This document shows positions 10,992-20,666 of a DNA stretch of 64,000 bases, piece by piece. Below the pieces are notes generated by a model, which was not told the origin of the DNA, did no database searches, and saw only the letters and a program-made list of their open reading frames with translations. Made by a program: the position numbers and the translations under genes. The stretch spans positions 677,658 through 741,657 of the forward strand of contig CANMQE010000002.1 in NCBI GenBank assembly GCA_947499975.1. The letters run 5' to 3'. Positions within the stretch are counted from its first letter, which is position 1; the number at the start of each line of letters is the position of its first letter. The DNA comes from an uncultured Sphingomonadaceae bacterium. GTDB taxonomy: Bacteria; Pseudomonadota; Alphaproteobacteria; Sphingomonadales; Sphingomonadaceae.

Positions 10992-12341
10992 ATGCGCATG
11001 AGGCGGTTTCTCACCGTGGGGTTGGCGGGCATCGGGCTTTCCGTGTCCTCAGCCGCGAGTGCGCAGGTTCTGTTCGCGCAGGATACGCTGCGGCAGGATG
11101 ATCCTGCCCCGGTAACCGTCACGCCCGTTTTCGAGACTGGCGAGGTCGTGCAGGACGATCCGCGCGCCGCTGCCGTCCAGCCGTGGTCCGTCGACAATGC
11201 AATGGCGCTGCTCGCCGTGATCGAGGGGATCGGTAGCGAGGGGCTGGAACCTGAAGATTATCGGCCAGACCTGCTTCGCGAGGAAATCGCGAAAGGTGAA
11301 AGCCGCGCGCTGGACATGCGTGCCAGCGGAGCATTCACCTGGCTGGTGGAAGATCTGCGCGATGGCCGCACCCCGATGGATTCGCGGCGGCAGTGGTTCG
11401 TCGTCGATCCCGATGCCGATCTTTTGCCTACCGGCGACCTGATGACGCAGCTTCTGGAAAGCGGCAGCGTTTCCGATATCGTGGAGATGCTCACGCCGGT
11501 TCATGCCGATTACGCCGCCCTGCGCGACGCGTTGGCCGAAACTGCGCCGGACGATGCCGAGATGCGCAGACTGATTCGCGCGAACATGGATCGCTGGCGC
11601 TGGCTGCCGCGCGATCTGGGCGGGCAATACCTGCTTACCAACGTGCCGGAATACCAGCTTCGCCTGATGGTGAACGGGAACATCATTCGCACATATCGCA
11701 CCATCGTGGGTGCACCGGGCCGCACCGCCACGCCGCAACTGGCAGAAACGGTGGAAGGCGTTGTCTTCAATCCCACCTGGACGGTGCCGCAAAGCATCGT
11801 GATGGGCGAAGGGCTGGGCAACCGCGTGCTCAACAACCCAACATGGGCGCGCAACAACGGCTATCGCGCCACGAAAGGGGCGGATGGTTTCATCACCGTG
11901 GTGCAGCAGCCGGGGCCGGGCAATTCGCTCGGCATGATGAAGCTCGACATGCCAAATCCGCATGCCATCTTCCTGCATGATACGCCTGCGCGTAACCTGT
12001 TCGACAGCGCTAATCGTGCCCGCAGCCACGGCTGCATCCGTGTGGAGCGGGCGCTGGAACTGGCGATGACCGTGGCCATCCTGGGCGGCGGTGCCTCGAG
12101 AGACGAGGCGGTGGCCGTTTCACAAAGCGGCGATTACACGCGCGTTCCGGTGGAGCGGACCATTCCGGTCTACATCACCTATTTTACCTATGGCGTGGAC
12201 GTGGACGGCAATCTGCGCAAGTTCGACGATCTCTATGATCGCGATGCGCCCGTTCTGGCGGCGCTGGATGGTGCGCGCGTTGGAAACCGTGCCACCTTCT
12301 CCAGCGAGGAAGTGGTGCCGATCGAAAGGCCTGGCGCCTGA
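10992..12341 (+). CDS. L,D-transpeptidase of the YcbB/LdtD type
   Basis: Forms 3-3 (meso-DAP to meso-DAP) cross-links in peptidoglycan in the periplasm. 449 residues: signal peptide (MRMRRFLTVGLAGIGLSVSS, cleavage after SAASA), an N-terminal scaffold (RANMDRWRWLPRDLGGQYLL is typical of this group), then the YkuD catalytic domain. Catalytic residues are visible in AIFLHDTPARN (His) and ARSHGCIRVERALELA (Ser-His-Gly-Cys). AAGGGA lies about 10 bp before ATG 10992; another ATG at 10968 would add eight residues. Convergent with the second L,D-transpeptidase-like gene. Confidence 0.9.
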   Translation: MRMRRFLTVGLAGIGLSVSSAASAQVLFAQDTLRQDDPAPVTVTPVFETGEVVQDDPRAAAVQPWSVDNAMALLAVIEGIGSEGLEPEDYRPDLLREEIAKGESRALDMRASGAFTWLVEDLRDGRTPMDSRRQWFVVDPDADLLPTGDLMTQLLESGSVSDIVEMLTPVHADYAALRDALAETAPDDAEMRRLIRANMDRWRWLPRDLGGQYLLTNVPEYQLRLMVNGNIIRTYRTIVGAPGRTATPQLAETVEGVVFNPTWTVPQSIVMGEGLGNRVLNNPTWARNNGYRATKGADGFITVVQQPGPGNSLGMMKLDMPNPHAIFLHDTPARNLFDSANRARSHGCIRVERALELAMTVAILGGGASRDEAVAVSQSGDYTRVPVERTIPVYITYFTYGVDVDGNLRKFDDLYDRDAPVLAALDGARVGNRATFSSEEVVPIERPGA

Positions 12342-12356
12342 TCCACGGGGATCAGG
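12337..12356. terminator. Hairpin shared by two convergent stop codons
   Basis: CCTGATCC (12337-12344), a 3-bp loop, then GGATCAGG (12349-12356): a perfect 8-bp stem. The TGA stop of the plus-strand transpeptidase (12339-12341) and that of the minus-strand one (12352-12354) both lie inside it. There is no strong T-run, so it may act as a bidirectional pause or RNA 3'-end stabiliser rather than a classic terminator. Confidence 0.6.
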
Positions 12357-13077
12357 AGTCGTTCAACAGCCCGTCGGTCGGCGCATCGTCGCGGCCATTG
12401 TTGCGATTGGCGATCGCCTGAAAATCAACATCGGGCTGGGATGGCTGGGCCACCTCCTGCCCGTCCGGCCCTATGCCCAGGCTGTCGGCAAACAGCAGTC
12501 GCCCGCCCATCAGGCGGGTAAGTGCTTGCGGAAACACCTCTGGCCCGAAGGCGAAACAACCGTTGGACCGGCCAAGCCTGCCCCAGCGTGCCACGTGTTC
12601 CGGCGTGGCATAACTGGCCGCGTGCATTACGATGGCACGCGGAAAGGCGTTGGAATTGCTCTGGTCCAGTCCGCCAAGGCGCACGGATGTACCATAGCGC
12701 CCCTTGTACCATTCCCAGGTGATATAGGCGCCGCGGCTGGTGGCCCAGCTATCGTGGAGGTTGGAATAGCCGTTCAGCCAGCCATCATGCTCCGGGTCCG
12801 ATCCGCTGCCGTGGGTTACCAGCACACTGTCAGCGGTGCCGGCTTCCAGGTTCACGAAATGAAAGCGCGGCAGGCTTGAATGCAGGCCAAAGTCGGCAAT
12901 ACCCACCATGTCCGTCCGCCAGAGCTGGCTGCCCGCCCGCGACACCTCGCGCCGGGCGATTTCCAGCAGTTTGCGGGTGCGCAGATCGGGCGCGGCCCGT
13001 GCGAATACGCGCACGGGCGCGGCAGCCAAGGCTGCCCCTGCGGCGAGTGTTCCGGTGAGAAAACGGCGTCTTTCCAT
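12352..13077 (-). CDS. Murein L,D-transpeptidase catalytic-domain family protein
   Basis: 241 residues with a Tat-like N-terminus (MERRRFLTGTLAAGAALAAA, cleavage near residue 26), so it is exported. The body matches the YkuD-related family with IVMHAASYAT and the active-site region GRLGRSNGCFAFGPE, where Cys follows Ser-Asn-Gly in place of Ser-His-Gly. This group is annotated as peptidoglycan-acting, but the biochemical role is less well shown than for YcbB. It converges on the LdtD-like gene with 10 bp between the stops, giving a local cell-wall-remodelling pair. Confidence 0.8.
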   Translation of the reverse strand: MERRRFLTGTLAAGAALAAAPVRVFARAAPDLRTRKLLEIARREVSRAGSQLWRTDMVGIADFGLHSSLPRFHFVNLEAGTADSVLVTHGSGSDPEHDGWLNGYSNLHDSWATSRGAYITWEWYKGRYGTSVRLGGLDQSNSNAFPRAIVMHAASYATPEHVARWGRLGRSNGCFAFGPEVFPQALTRLMGGRLLFADSLGIGPDGQEVAQPSQPDVDFQAIANRNNGRDDAPTDGLLNDS

Positions 13078-13165
13078 TTTGCCCTTCTAGCACATCAAGC
13101 CTGAACGTTACACGAAGGGAGCGATCAAGACCGCGCAATTCGCACCTCGCGCGAACGATGGCGCG

Positions 13166-14089
13166 TCAGCTTTTCAGCTTCTCGATCGCGGTGAGGCTGG
13201 CATCGATATAGGCACCGTTATCGTGGCGATGCGTGCCCACGAAATGGATGAAGCGCGTATCGGCGCCCCAATCCTCGTTCCAGTAATTCATGTAGCGATC
13301 ATAGGGCAGTACCACCAATTGCGGTTCGTTGGAGAGGTGGAAGTTGGACGTCACCTGCTCCGTGCCCCAGATACTGACGCCTTCCGGGCCGATCATCCGT
13401 TCCATCTGCGCAAGGAACGCTGCGGCAAGCGGCCGACCGCTACCGGTGGCGGCAAATCCTGCAAAGCCGGAGCATCCACGCGCATATTTCCATCCGCGCT
13501 GCTCGTCGATGGAATCGAGGCGGGATTCGATGCGGGCCTGTACGTGCCCGTCCTGCGGACCGCCGGGATAGAAGTGGCGGCGAAATTCTGCCAGCGGCAA
13601 GGGGCCGATCTCCGCGTCCCTGCCGCCCAGGAAGAGGAAGCTGCGGTTGCGGGAAATGGCCTCGGCAATCTCGTCCACCGCGCCCAGCGTGACCGTGTCG
13701 CTATCCAGCTGGATCCAGTACTCGCCCGCCCTGTTGTCCAGAATGGTCAGCAGCCGTTCCCACGTGCCACCGGCGGGAAAGCCATCCAGCACCACATCGG
13801 CAATGCGCATAATCTGCGGATCGCCGCAATGATGCGCCAGTATCGCGCGATCCTGCGCGGTCAGCGTGCCGTCGTCCAGGATAGCGACCCGGCCCCGGCG
13901 CAATTCGTGCCAGAGCGATTTTACCGCCACCAGGTAGGGCAACAGAACGGCCGTGCCGATCATGGAAAACAGCACGACGCCATCCTGTCTTGCCTGGATC
14001 GGCGGGGTTTCCAGAATGTCCCTTATCGCCTCCGCATGACGGGTGGCCTCGACCTTGGATCGCCAGCGGCGCGGGAGCAGGCTGCTCAT
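13166..14089 (-). CDS. GT-A-like glycosyltransferase-type protein, unassigned
   Basis: 307 residues. A hydrophobic stretch (about residues 36-53) is followed by a globular region with WIQLDSDTVTLG, which resembles the DxD metal/nucleotide-sugar site of GT-A transferases, and SFLFLGGRDAEIG. The C-terminal YMNYWNEDWGADTRFIHFVG is also reminiscent of lectin-type or GT substrate loops. I do not recognise a named family. The start at 14089 (MSSLLPRRWRSK) is preferred over an open extension antisense to nothing obvious. It is the last gene of a minus-strand run with the aspartic protease 10 bp upstream. Confidence 0.55.
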   Translation of the reverse strand: MSSLLPRRWRSKVEATRHAEAIRDILETPPIQARQDGVVLFSMIGTAVLLPYLVAVKSLWHELRRGRVAILDDGTLTAQDRAILAHHCGDPQIMRIADVVLDGFPAGGTWERLLTILDNRAGEYWIQLDSDTVTLGAVDEIAEAISRNRSFLFLGGRDAEIGPLPLAEFRRHFYPGGPQDGHVQARIESRLDSIDEQRGWKYARGCSGFAGFAATGSGRPLAAAFLAQMERMIGPEGVSIWGTEQVTSNFHLSNEPQLVVLPYDRYMNYWNEDWGADTRFIHFVGTHRHDNGAYIDASLTAIEKLKS

Positions 14090-14099
14090 GTTCACAGGC

Positions 14100-14633
14100 T
14101 CAATTCTCCAGCACCATGCGATCATCATTGATGCGCACATTCGTGATCGTTTCCAGGAAGGATTGGCCCAGCAGCGATATTCCCAGCCCTTCAGGGATGA
14201 TAACCGCGCGCACATCCCGCGCTTCGAATTCGCCAAGGCGCATGCGCGGCAGGACCGCGTTCACCCCGTATACCGGACCGCTGGCCCCTTGCGCCACGGT
14301 GTCGACTTCGGCCGGATTCCAGTACAGCCCCATGGCCGCGGCATCCTCACCCGTCAGCGCGACGACGCTGGCACCTGTATCCACCAGCATCCGGGATGTG
14401 ACGCCGTCCACCGTCACATCGGCGTAGAAATGTCCGTCGCCATCGCGTCGCAGAACGGTTTCGTGGGCCCAGTCTGTGCTGGGCAGTTCCTGCGCCGCGC
14501 CAAGCACGATCGGCTTGTCAGCTTCGCTCGATACCTCGGCAACCAATTGCTGCTCCGCTTCGAAAACGGGCAAGGCGAGGCCGACCGCGCCGCCGGCGAT
14601 CAGAACACAGGCAAGGGGGAGCCGCATATCCAT
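14100..14633 (-). CDS. Retropepsin-like aspartic protease (TIGR02281 type)
   Basis: 177 residues with an N-terminal hydrophobic anchor (about residues 4-24), then the clan-AA signature GHFYADVTVDGV...MLVDTGASVVALTGEDA, where DTGAS is the single catalytic Asp motif of a homodimeric protease. LGISLLGQSFL near the end matches the second conserved block of the family. It should face the periplasm. Natural substrates of this family are largely unknown. It lies 11 bp after the HDAC-like gene. Confidence 0.85.
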   Translation of the reverse strand: MDMRLPLACVLIAGGAVGLALPVFEAEQQLVAEVSSEADKPIVLGAAQELPSTDWAHETVLRRDGDGHFYADVTVDGVTSRMLVDTGASVVALTGEDAAAMGLYWNPAEVDTVAQGASGPVYGVNAVLPRMRLGEFEARDVRAVIIPEGLGISLLGQSFLETITNVRINDDRMVLEN

Positions 14634-14644
14634 CGACCCGCAGT

Positions 14645-15568
14645 TTAGCGGTCAAGAGTTGCCACCGGGTAAAGGCGGTTTTCATCGGCCATGGCCAGCA
14701 TGGATGCCGCGTGCCGCGCGGCGACGGCGCGCTGGTCTGCCCCGTATCCGCCGCCAAGGGCGCTGGCGATGGGCAGGCCGCGCTTGCGCGCTTCGCCCAC
14801 CACGAAGCGATTGCGCCGCGTGATGCCGTCGTCTGTCAGGGCGAGGCGGCCCAGCTTGTCGTGCTCGTGCGGATCGACACCGGCCTGGTAAAGCACCAGA
14901 TCCGGCGCGAATTCGCGGAAGAGGGGCGGCAGGTTCCTGTCGAGCACCTCCATATAGGCATCGTCATCCGTGCCATCGGGCAGGCCGATATCCCGGTTTG
15001 ACCGCGCCTTGCGCGCCGGAAAGTTCTTCTCGGCATGAATGGAGAGTGTGAAGACATCGTCACGCAGGGCCGTGAGGCTGGCGGTGCCATCGCCCTGATG
15101 CACATCGAGATCGACGATCAGGATACGATGCGCATCACCCTGGGCAATCAGACGATTGGCGCTAACGGCCAGATCATTGAACACGCAGTAGCCCGCGCCT
15201 GTATCGTAAAGCGCGTGGTGACTGCCCGCCGCACTGTTCGCGGCATAGCCATTCTTCATAGCCAGCTGCGCCGCCAGCCATGTGCCGCCATTGGTGTGGC
15301 GCACGCGAGAAGCGATAGCCGGCGTAACGGGAAACCCGATCCGCCGCTCCTTCTCGCGTGGCACGGTGCTGGTGAACACCTGTTCCACGTAGTCGGGGCA
15401 ATGCACGGCTTCCAGCCATTCACGCGGCATGGGATCGGGTGCGTGTTCGCGAATGTCAGCCCCGCTGGCGCGCAGTTCCTCCATGACCAGGAAGTACTTG
15501 TCGAAGCGGAAGGTGCCGCGTTCGGGGCGCGGGGCCATGTAATCGACGTGATGGACGACGTGGAGCAA
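14645..15568 (-). CDS. Histone-deacetylase-family amidohydrolase
   Basis: 307 residues, cytoplasmic, no signal. Zinc-dependent arginase/deacetylase fold: AAGSHHA, GAGYCVFNDLAVSA, the metal-binding ILIVDLDVHQGDGTA and LVLYQAGVDPHEHD. Bacterial members deacetylate acetylpolyamines or small amides or lysines; the substrate here is unknown. Length and motif order are normal for class II-like bacterial HDACs. It lies 8 bp after the ppa stop in a closely packed run. Confidence 0.88.
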   Translation of the reverse strand: MLHVVHHVDYMAPRPERGTFRFDKYFLVMEELRASGADIREHAPDPMPREWLEAVHCPDYVEQVFTSTVPREKERRIGFPVTPAIASRVRHTNGGTWLAAQLAMKNGYAANSAAGSHHALYDTGAGYCVFNDLAVSANRLIAQGDAHRILIVDLDVHQGDGTASLTALRDDVFTLSIHAEKNFPARKARSNRDIGLPDGTDDDAYMEVLDRNLPPLFREFAPDLVLYQAGVDPHEHDKLGRLALTDDGITRRNRFVVGEARKRGLPIASALGGGYGADQRAVAARHAASMLAMADENRLYPVATLDR

Positions 15569-15576
15569 GCGCGCGA

Positions 15577-16125
15577 TCAGCCCAGGTTGGCGTTCTGCTT
15601 CATCGCGATGGCTTTCTCGGCCAGCTCTGCCGCTTCCTTCTCGTCACCGGGATCGAGGATATTGACCTTGCGATCGATCAGCTCGTTATAGGTACGGAAA
15701 AATACGCCGAGTTCCCACATCATCGTGTCGCGCAACTGGTCCAGCTTTTCGATTGCACCGAATGTCTGGCTGAGAGGTGGCACACCGACAAGGCGGTCGT
15801 TGCGAACCATTTCCCCGTTCTCCTCCTGCTCCATGCGCAGGATGGCGACGGGCCGCACGGCAACCAGCGTGCCGGATGGCAATGCGCCGCCGGTCAGCAC
15901 CATCACATCCAACGCGTCTCCATCTTCTGCCATCGTCGCGGGGATAAAGCCGAAATTGGCCGGAAAGGTCAGTCCCTCGGGCAGTTCGATAGCCCAGCGA
16001 AAGATGCCAAGTTTCTTGTCGAGGTCGATCTTGTGCGTATTGCCCTTGGGGCACTCGATGAAGGCATGCAGCAGCCCGTCGTCGTCGCGCGCGGGAATGC
16101 GGGCGAGGTGATCGGCGTCGATCAT
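15577..16125 (-). CDS. ppa: Inorganic pyrophosphatase
   Basis: Hydrolyses PPi to two phosphates in the cytoplasm. 182 residues, family I soluble PPase: ECPKGNTHKIDLDKKLGIF, FPANFGFIPATMAEDGDALDVMVL with the metal-binding Asp cluster, and an ordinary C-terminus. Some substrate-binding positions differ from the E. coli type, so it belongs to a divergent subgroup. The start overlaps the thioredoxin-like gene by 4 bp (ATGA). Confidence 0.85.
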   Translation of the reverse strand: MIDADHLARIPARDDDGLLHAFIECPKGNTHKIDLDKKLGIFRWAIELPEGLTFPANFGFIPATMAEDGDALDVMVLTGGALPSGTLVAVRPVAILRMEQEENGEMVRNDRLVGVPPLSQTFGAIEKLDQLRDTMMWELGVFFRTYNELIDRKVNILDPGDEKEAAELAEKAIAMKQNANLG

Positions 16126-16631
16126 TGCGCGACCCAGCCTTGCAAGGTTTGCAGCACTTCTGCCGAGGATCGGCTGGCGGAATTGCGCCAGCTGATCGCG
16201 TTTTCCGGAGTATCGAGCAATTCGCCTTCGCTGTTCAGCATCAGCACGTTGGGAGTGCCCTGCGGCGAAACGCCGAAGCGCTCAGCGATGTCGAGATTGA
16301 AGCCGTCACCCGTCTGCGGCAGGCCCACGTCGATAAAAACGGTCTCGAAATTCGCATCGAGATATGACGCGAGGTCAGCCTCCGCCAGATAGCTGGCGAG
16401 CGCCCTGCTGTCGTGACACCAATTGGCCCCCATTACGATCAGGACGCGTTTTTCGCTTTCTGATGCGCGGGTAAGCGCGGCGTCCACTTCTGCGCCTGCA
16501 TCGATGGACGGGTCGTAAATCGCGCCTTCGGGATGCTGCATCTCCTGGGCGCCTGTGGGCTGGTGTGTCGTGGCGCAGCCCGAAAGCAGGGCAGCCCCTG
16601 CAAGAGCGGCCAGCGCGGTGCGGATCGTCAT
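16122..16631 (-). CDS. Thioredoxin-fold lipoprotein with a single active-site cysteine
   Basis: 169 residues. Lipoprotein signal [19 protein letters not shown] (lipobox LSGC). The thioredoxin-like domain has [10 protein letters not shown] where thioredoxins have WCxxC, so the second cysteine is replaced by Arg, and [12 protein letters not shown] supplies the cis-Pro region. Loss of the resolving cysteine argues against simple disulfide exchange; glutathione-dependent or binding roles are possible. It overlaps ispG upstream and ppa downstream by 4 bp each. Confidence 0.75.
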   Translation of the reverse strand: MTIRTALAALAGAALLSGCATTHQPTGAQEMQHPEGAIYDPSIDAGAEVDAALTRASESEKRVLIVMGANWCHDSRALASYLAEADLASYLDANFETVFIDVGLPQTGDGFNLDIAERFGVSPQGTPNVLMLNSEGELLDTPENAISWRNSASRSSAEVLQTLQGWVAQ

Positions 16632-17782
16632 TCTGCGGCCTGGGCGTGCGGATCGAAGGCGGTGGCGGTGCCAGCCTCGATCTCGGCGGCCTTCTTCTCC
16701 ACCAGCTCGACGATGTGATCGAGCATCTTCTCGCTTTCGACGTGGTGATCGGTCACGCCGGAGAGGTAGACCATGTGCTTGCCAGCACCGCCGCCGGTGA
16801 TGCCGATATCGGTCTCGCGCGCTTCGCCGGGGCCATTCACCACGCAGCCAAGGACGGAAAGGCTCATCGGAGTCTTGATATGCTCCAGCCGCGATTCCAG
16901 CGCCTCCACCGTGCGGATCACATCAAAACCTTGGCGCGAGCATGAGGGGCACGAAACGACGCGCACGCCGCGGGTGCGCAGGCCCAGCGCCTTGAGCATT
17001 TCGAAGCCCACGCGCACTTCCTGCTCCGGCTCTGCCGAAAGCGATACGCGGATCGTGTCACCGATGCCTGCCCACAGCAGGCTGCCAATACCGATGGAGC
17101 TTTTCACCGTGCCGCCGATCAGGCCGCCGGCTTCGGTAATGCCGAGGTGCAGCGGGCAATCCACCGCTTCGGCAAGGCCATGATAGGCGGCCACGGCAAG
17201 GAACACGTCGCTGGCTTTCACTGCCACCTTGTATTCGTGGAAATCGTGATCCTGCAGCAGCTTGATATGGTCGAGCGCGCTTTCGATCAGAGCCTCGGGG
17301 CAAGGTTCCCCGTATTTCTCCAGCAGATCCTTCTCAAGACTGCCGGCGTTCACCCCGATACGGATGGCACAGCCATTGGCCTTTGCCGCACGCACCACTT
17401 CTGCCACGCGCTCGGACGATCCGATATTGCCCGGATTGATGCGCAGGCACGCCGCACCCTTGTCCGCCGCTTCCAGCGCGCGCTTGTAGTGAAAGTGAAT
17501 GTCCGCAACGATCGGAATGTTCGCTGCCTTGGTGATCTGGTCGAAATTCGCGGTCGATTCTGCCGTTGGGCAGGATACGCGGATAATGTCCGCGCCAGCA
17601 TCCTCGCAGCGGCGGATCTGGTCGATAGTGGCGCCCACATCCTCCGTCGGCGTGTTCGTCATCGTCTGCACGGTGATCGGCGCGTCGCCGCCCACCGGCA
17701 CATCGCCCACCATGATCTGGCGAGATTGGCGGCGCTCTATCGTGCGCCAGGGGCGAACCTTGGAGATAGTGTCTGCGGACAT
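16628..17782 (-). CDS. ispG: 4-hydroxy-3-methylbut-2-en-1-yl diphosphate synthase
   Basis: Iron-sulfur enzyme of the MEP isoprenoid pathway converting MEcPP to HMBPP. 384 residues: [20 protein letters not shown], the TIM-barrel with LRINPGNIG, and the C-terminal cluster-binding motifs [13 protein letters not shown] and [12 protein letters not shown] supplying three cysteines. The open frame extends some 250 codons upstream, but that part is antisense to znt[13 protein letters not shown] at 17782 fits homologues. It heads the run ispG, thioredoxin-like, ppa, HDAC, protease, GT-like. Confidence 0.96.
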   Translation of the reverse strand: MSADTISKVRPWRTIERRQSRQIMVGDVPVGGDAPITVQTMTNTPTEDVGATIDQIRRCEDAGADIIRVSCPTAESTANFDQITKAANIPIVADIHFHYKRALEAADKGAACLRINPGNIGSSERVAEVVRAAKANGCAIRIGVNAGSLEKDLLEKYGEPCPEALIESALDHIKLLQDHDFHEYKVAVKASDVFLAVAAYHGLAEAVDCPLHLGITEAGGLIGGTVKSSIGIGSLLWAGIGDTIRVSLSAEPEQEVRVGFEMLKALGLRTRGVRVVSCPSCSRQGFDVIRTVEALESRLEHIKTPMSLSVLGCVVNGPGEARETDIGITGGGAGKHMVYLSGVTDHHVESEKMLDHIVELVEKKAAEIEAGTATAFDPHAQAAE

Positions 17783-17854
17783 GGGGCGGAATATAGGCGA
17801 GCAAGCATGAAGGAGCAATGACAGGCGCAGGCATTTGCGGCATGACGATGCGCA

Positions 17855-18868
17855 ATGGACGAAGTCGAAGAAAAACCCGCGCCCGATTGCCCTGACGAAC
17901 ACCCCTTGCTGTTTGGCCGCGTGCTGGACGGAGTGGGTGCTGGCAGACCGATCGACTGGGAGGAGGCGCGCCATTGGCAGCCATCGCAGCCCGGAGAGGT
18001 GATGTGGGTACATCTGTGCCGCAATCGCCCCGGCGTGGAGGAGTGGCTGGCACAGCTGGACATACCCGAACCCACGCGCGAATTGCTGGTGAGCGATCGC
18101 ACCCGCCCGCGCGCTTTTCGCGAAGGCAACACGCTGGTGGCCACGTTGCGCGGCATCAATTTCAATCCCGGAGCGGAGCCCGAGGACATGCTCTCCATGC
18201 AGCTGTGGTGCGACGGTGCGCGGCTCATCACGCTGCGCCGCCTGCCATTGCAGACCCCGCGCCGCGTGCTGGCCATGATCGACAGGCGCGAGACCGGACC
18301 GACGGACGCAGGCGCGCTTATCACCGAACTGACCGAGGCGATGATTACGCGCATGAACCGCGCCATAGTCGATATGAACGAGCATATAGACGCGCTGGAA
18401 GAGCAGGAGCAGGATGATGATGCGGAAGAAATGCTGGAGAAGATCGCCATTATCCGCCGCAATTGCCTGGGCCTGAAGCGCCACATGGGCCCCATGCACG
18501 AGGCGCTGGAGGCGATCTCCCGCTACGCGCCGGACTGGTTCGAACAGCACGACCGGCGTGAAATCGCCGAGAGTATCGACCGTCTGCGCCGCTATCTGGA
18601 AGATCTGGATATCAGCAAGGAAAGCGCCGTCGTCCTCATGGACGACATTCGCGGCCGGTCCATTGCGCGTAACGAACAGGCAACCTACCTTCTCACCATC
18701 GTGGCAGGCATCTTCCTGCCGCTGGGTTTCATTACCGGGCTGCTGGGCATCAACGTGGGCGGCATGCCGGGCGTGGAAGATGGCGATGCCTTCTGGATCG
18801 TCGTTGCCCTGTGCTGCGGTATTCTGCTGGTTCAGCTGGCCCTGTTCTGGAAATGGAAGTGGCTCTAG
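17855..18868 (+). CDS. zntB: ZntB-type zinc/metal transporter (CorA family)
   Basis: 337 residues. A large cytoplasmic N-terminal domain with a long charged helix ([18 protein letters not shown]) is followed by two C-terminal membrane helices. The pore signature reads [12 protein letters not shown], the GxN motif with Ile, as in ZntB, where CorA has GMN. Members move Zn2+ across the inner membrane, probably as proton-coupled import. Start ATG 17855. It is followed 37 bp later by the Kef-type transporter. Confidence 0.85.
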   Translation: MDEVEEKPAPDCPDEHPLLFGRVLDGVGAGRPIDWEEARHWQPSQPGEVMWVHLCRNRPGVEEWLAQLDIPEPTRELLVSDRTRPRAFREGNTLVATLRGINFNPGAEPEDMLSMQLWCDGARLITLRRLPLQTPRRVLAMIDRRETGPTDAGALITELTEAMITRMNRAIVDMNEHIDALEEQEQDDDAEEMLEKIAIIRRNCLGLKRHMGPMHEALEAISRYAPDWFEQHDRREIAESIDRLRRYLEDLDISKESAVVLMDDIRGRSIARNEQATYLLTIVAGIFLPLGFITGLLGINVGGMPGVEDGDAFWIVVALCCGILLVQLALFWKWKWL

Positions 18869-18905
18869 CAGTCAGATAACCTGTCGGTCGGGGGGAAGGT
18901 ATTTC

Positions 18906-20657
18906 ATGGAAGAACATGCCGCTGGTTTCATGCTGCGCGATGCGCTGCTGATGCTGGGTTTTGCCATGGTGGCGGTGCTGGCCTTCCGCCGGGCAGGGCT
19001 GGGCGCGACACTTGGCTACCTTATTGCAGGCGCGATGCTGGGGCCATCGGTGTTCGGCCTTGTCGACGGCGCCGAGGAGATGGCCGAGGTTGCTGAACTT
19101 GGCATCGTGATGCTGCTGTTCGTCGTGGGGCTGGAACTTTCGCCTTCGCGGCTGTGGCGCTTGAAGGGCGCCATCTTCGGGCTCGGGCTGGCGCAGGTGA
19201 CCGCGTGCGGGCTGGCGTTGAGCGCGACCGTGCTGGCGCTGGCCGGCTATCCGATAGCAGCTGCGCTCGCGATCGGCCTTCCGCTCGGCCTTTCCTCCAC
19301 CGCACAGGTGCTACCGATGTTGCAGGCTGGCGGCAGGTTACGCACGCCGTTTGGCGAGCGCGCCTTTGCCATCCTCCTGTTCCAGGATCTCTCGATCATC
19401 CCGCTCATCACCATCGTAACCGCGATGGGATCGGGCGCGGACGAGGGGCCTTCGGGGTGGATGCTGGGCCTGCTCACCGTCGTCGCCGTAATCGGCCTGA
19501 TCGCGGCGGGCCGCCTGCTGATCCGCCCGCTGTTCAAACTGATTGGCGGGCTGGGGGAGCGCGAACTGTTCATCGTTGCCGCGCTGTTCACCGTGGTGGC
19601 GAGCGCGGTGGTGATGGAGATGCTCGGCCTGTCGGCGGCGCTGGGCGCCTTCGTTGCCGGGGTGATGCTGGCCGATACGCCCTACCGGCACGAGCTGGAG
19701 GCCGATATCGAGCCGTTCCGAGCCATCCTGCTGGGGCTGTTCTTCGTGGCCGTGGGAATGATGCTGGATCTGGGCGTGATCGCCGATAATCCGCTGTTCG
19801 TCCTTGGCCTGGCGCTTTTGCTGATCGCGCTGAAGACCGGTATTATCATGAGCCTCGGCCTGCTGCTGAAGATGACGTGGCGCAGCGCGCTGGCACTCGG
19901 CCTGCTGCTGAGCCAGGGCGGTGAATTCGCCTTCGTGCTTTATACCCAGGCCGTTCAGGGCGACCTGATCACGCTGGAACAGTCCAGCCTTTTCGGGGCT
20001 ATCGTCACGCTATCCATGGCGTCCACGCCGTTCCTGATGATGGCAACGCGCCGTATCCGGCAGGAGCCTGCAAGGGAGGACGGCACGAGGGAGGAACCGC
20101 ATGACGAGAGCGCCAGCGCCCTGGTGGTGGGCTTTGGCCGTTTCGGCCAGACGGTGGCGCAAACGCTGCTGGCGGGCGGGCTGTCCGTCACCCTGATCGA
20201 CAGGAAGATAGACCAGATCGATCTTGCCGAGGAGTTCGGCAGCAAGGTCTATTACGGTGACGGCACCAGGCTGGACATGCTGCGGCAGGCAGGCGCGCAG
20301 GAAGCGCAGCTGATCATGTTCTGTATCGACGAGGCGCCCGAGGCCGATTTCCTCGCATCCGTTGCCGACGCATTCCCCGATGCCGTCATCTATGTTCGCG
20401 GGTTCGATCGAACCAGCGTGATCAAACTGGCAAGCAAGGCCGAGTTCGTCATCCGCGAAGTGTACGAGAGCGCAATCGCGGTGTCGCGAATGGCGATGAA
20501 GAATATCGGGCTGAGCGAACGCGAGATCGAAGATGCCGAAGCGACCTATCGCGAGAATGACAGCAAGCGGATGGGGGTGCAGATCGAAGGCGGCGATATC
20601 TACGCCGCAAGGGAAATGACCCGGGAACAGCAGCGCGAACTGCGCCGCGGAAAATAG
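18906..20657 (+). CDS. Kef-type K+/H+ antiporter with TrkA-N domain
   Basis: 583 residues. About twelve membrane helices form a CPA2 domain (residues about 10-380), with LGYLIAGAMLGPS and LFQDLSIIPLITIV. A cytoplasmic RCK/TrkA-N nucleotide-binding domain follows, beginning ALVVGFGRFGQTVAQTL near residue 404. Homologues of the KefB/KefC group release K+ and are gated by glutathione adducts or NAD(H). GGGGGAAGG precedes ATG 18906, so I reject the longer open frame that starts inside zntB. Confidence 0.9.
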   Translation: MEEHAAGFMLRDALLMLGFAMVAVLAFRRAGLGATLGYLIAGAMLGPSVFGLVDGAEEMAEVAELGIVMLLFVVGLELSPSRLWRLKGAIFGLGLAQVTACGLALSATVLALAGYPIAAALAIGLPLGLSSTAQVLPMLQAGGRLRTPFGERAFAILLFQDLSIIPLITIVTAMGSGADEGPSGWMLGLLTVVAVIGLIAAGRLLIRPLFKLIGGLGERELFIVAALFTVVASAVVMEMLGLSAALGAFVAGVMLADTPYRHELEADIEPFRAILLGLFFVAVGMMLDLGVIADNPLFVLGLALLLIALKTGIIMSLGLLLKMTWRSALALGLLLSQGGEFAFVLYTQAVQGDLITLEQSSLFGAIVTLSMASTPFLMMATRRIRQEPAREDGTREEPHDESASALVVGFGRFGQTVAQTLLAGGLSVTLIDRKIDQIDLAEEFGSKVYYGDGTRLDMLRQAGAQEAQLIMFCIDEAPEADFLASVADAFPDAVIYVRGFDRTSVIKLASKAEFVIREVYESAIAVSRMAMKNIGLSEREIEDAEATYRENDSKRMGVQIEGGDIYAAREMTREQQRELRRGK

Positions 20658-20666
20658 ACGTTTCGC

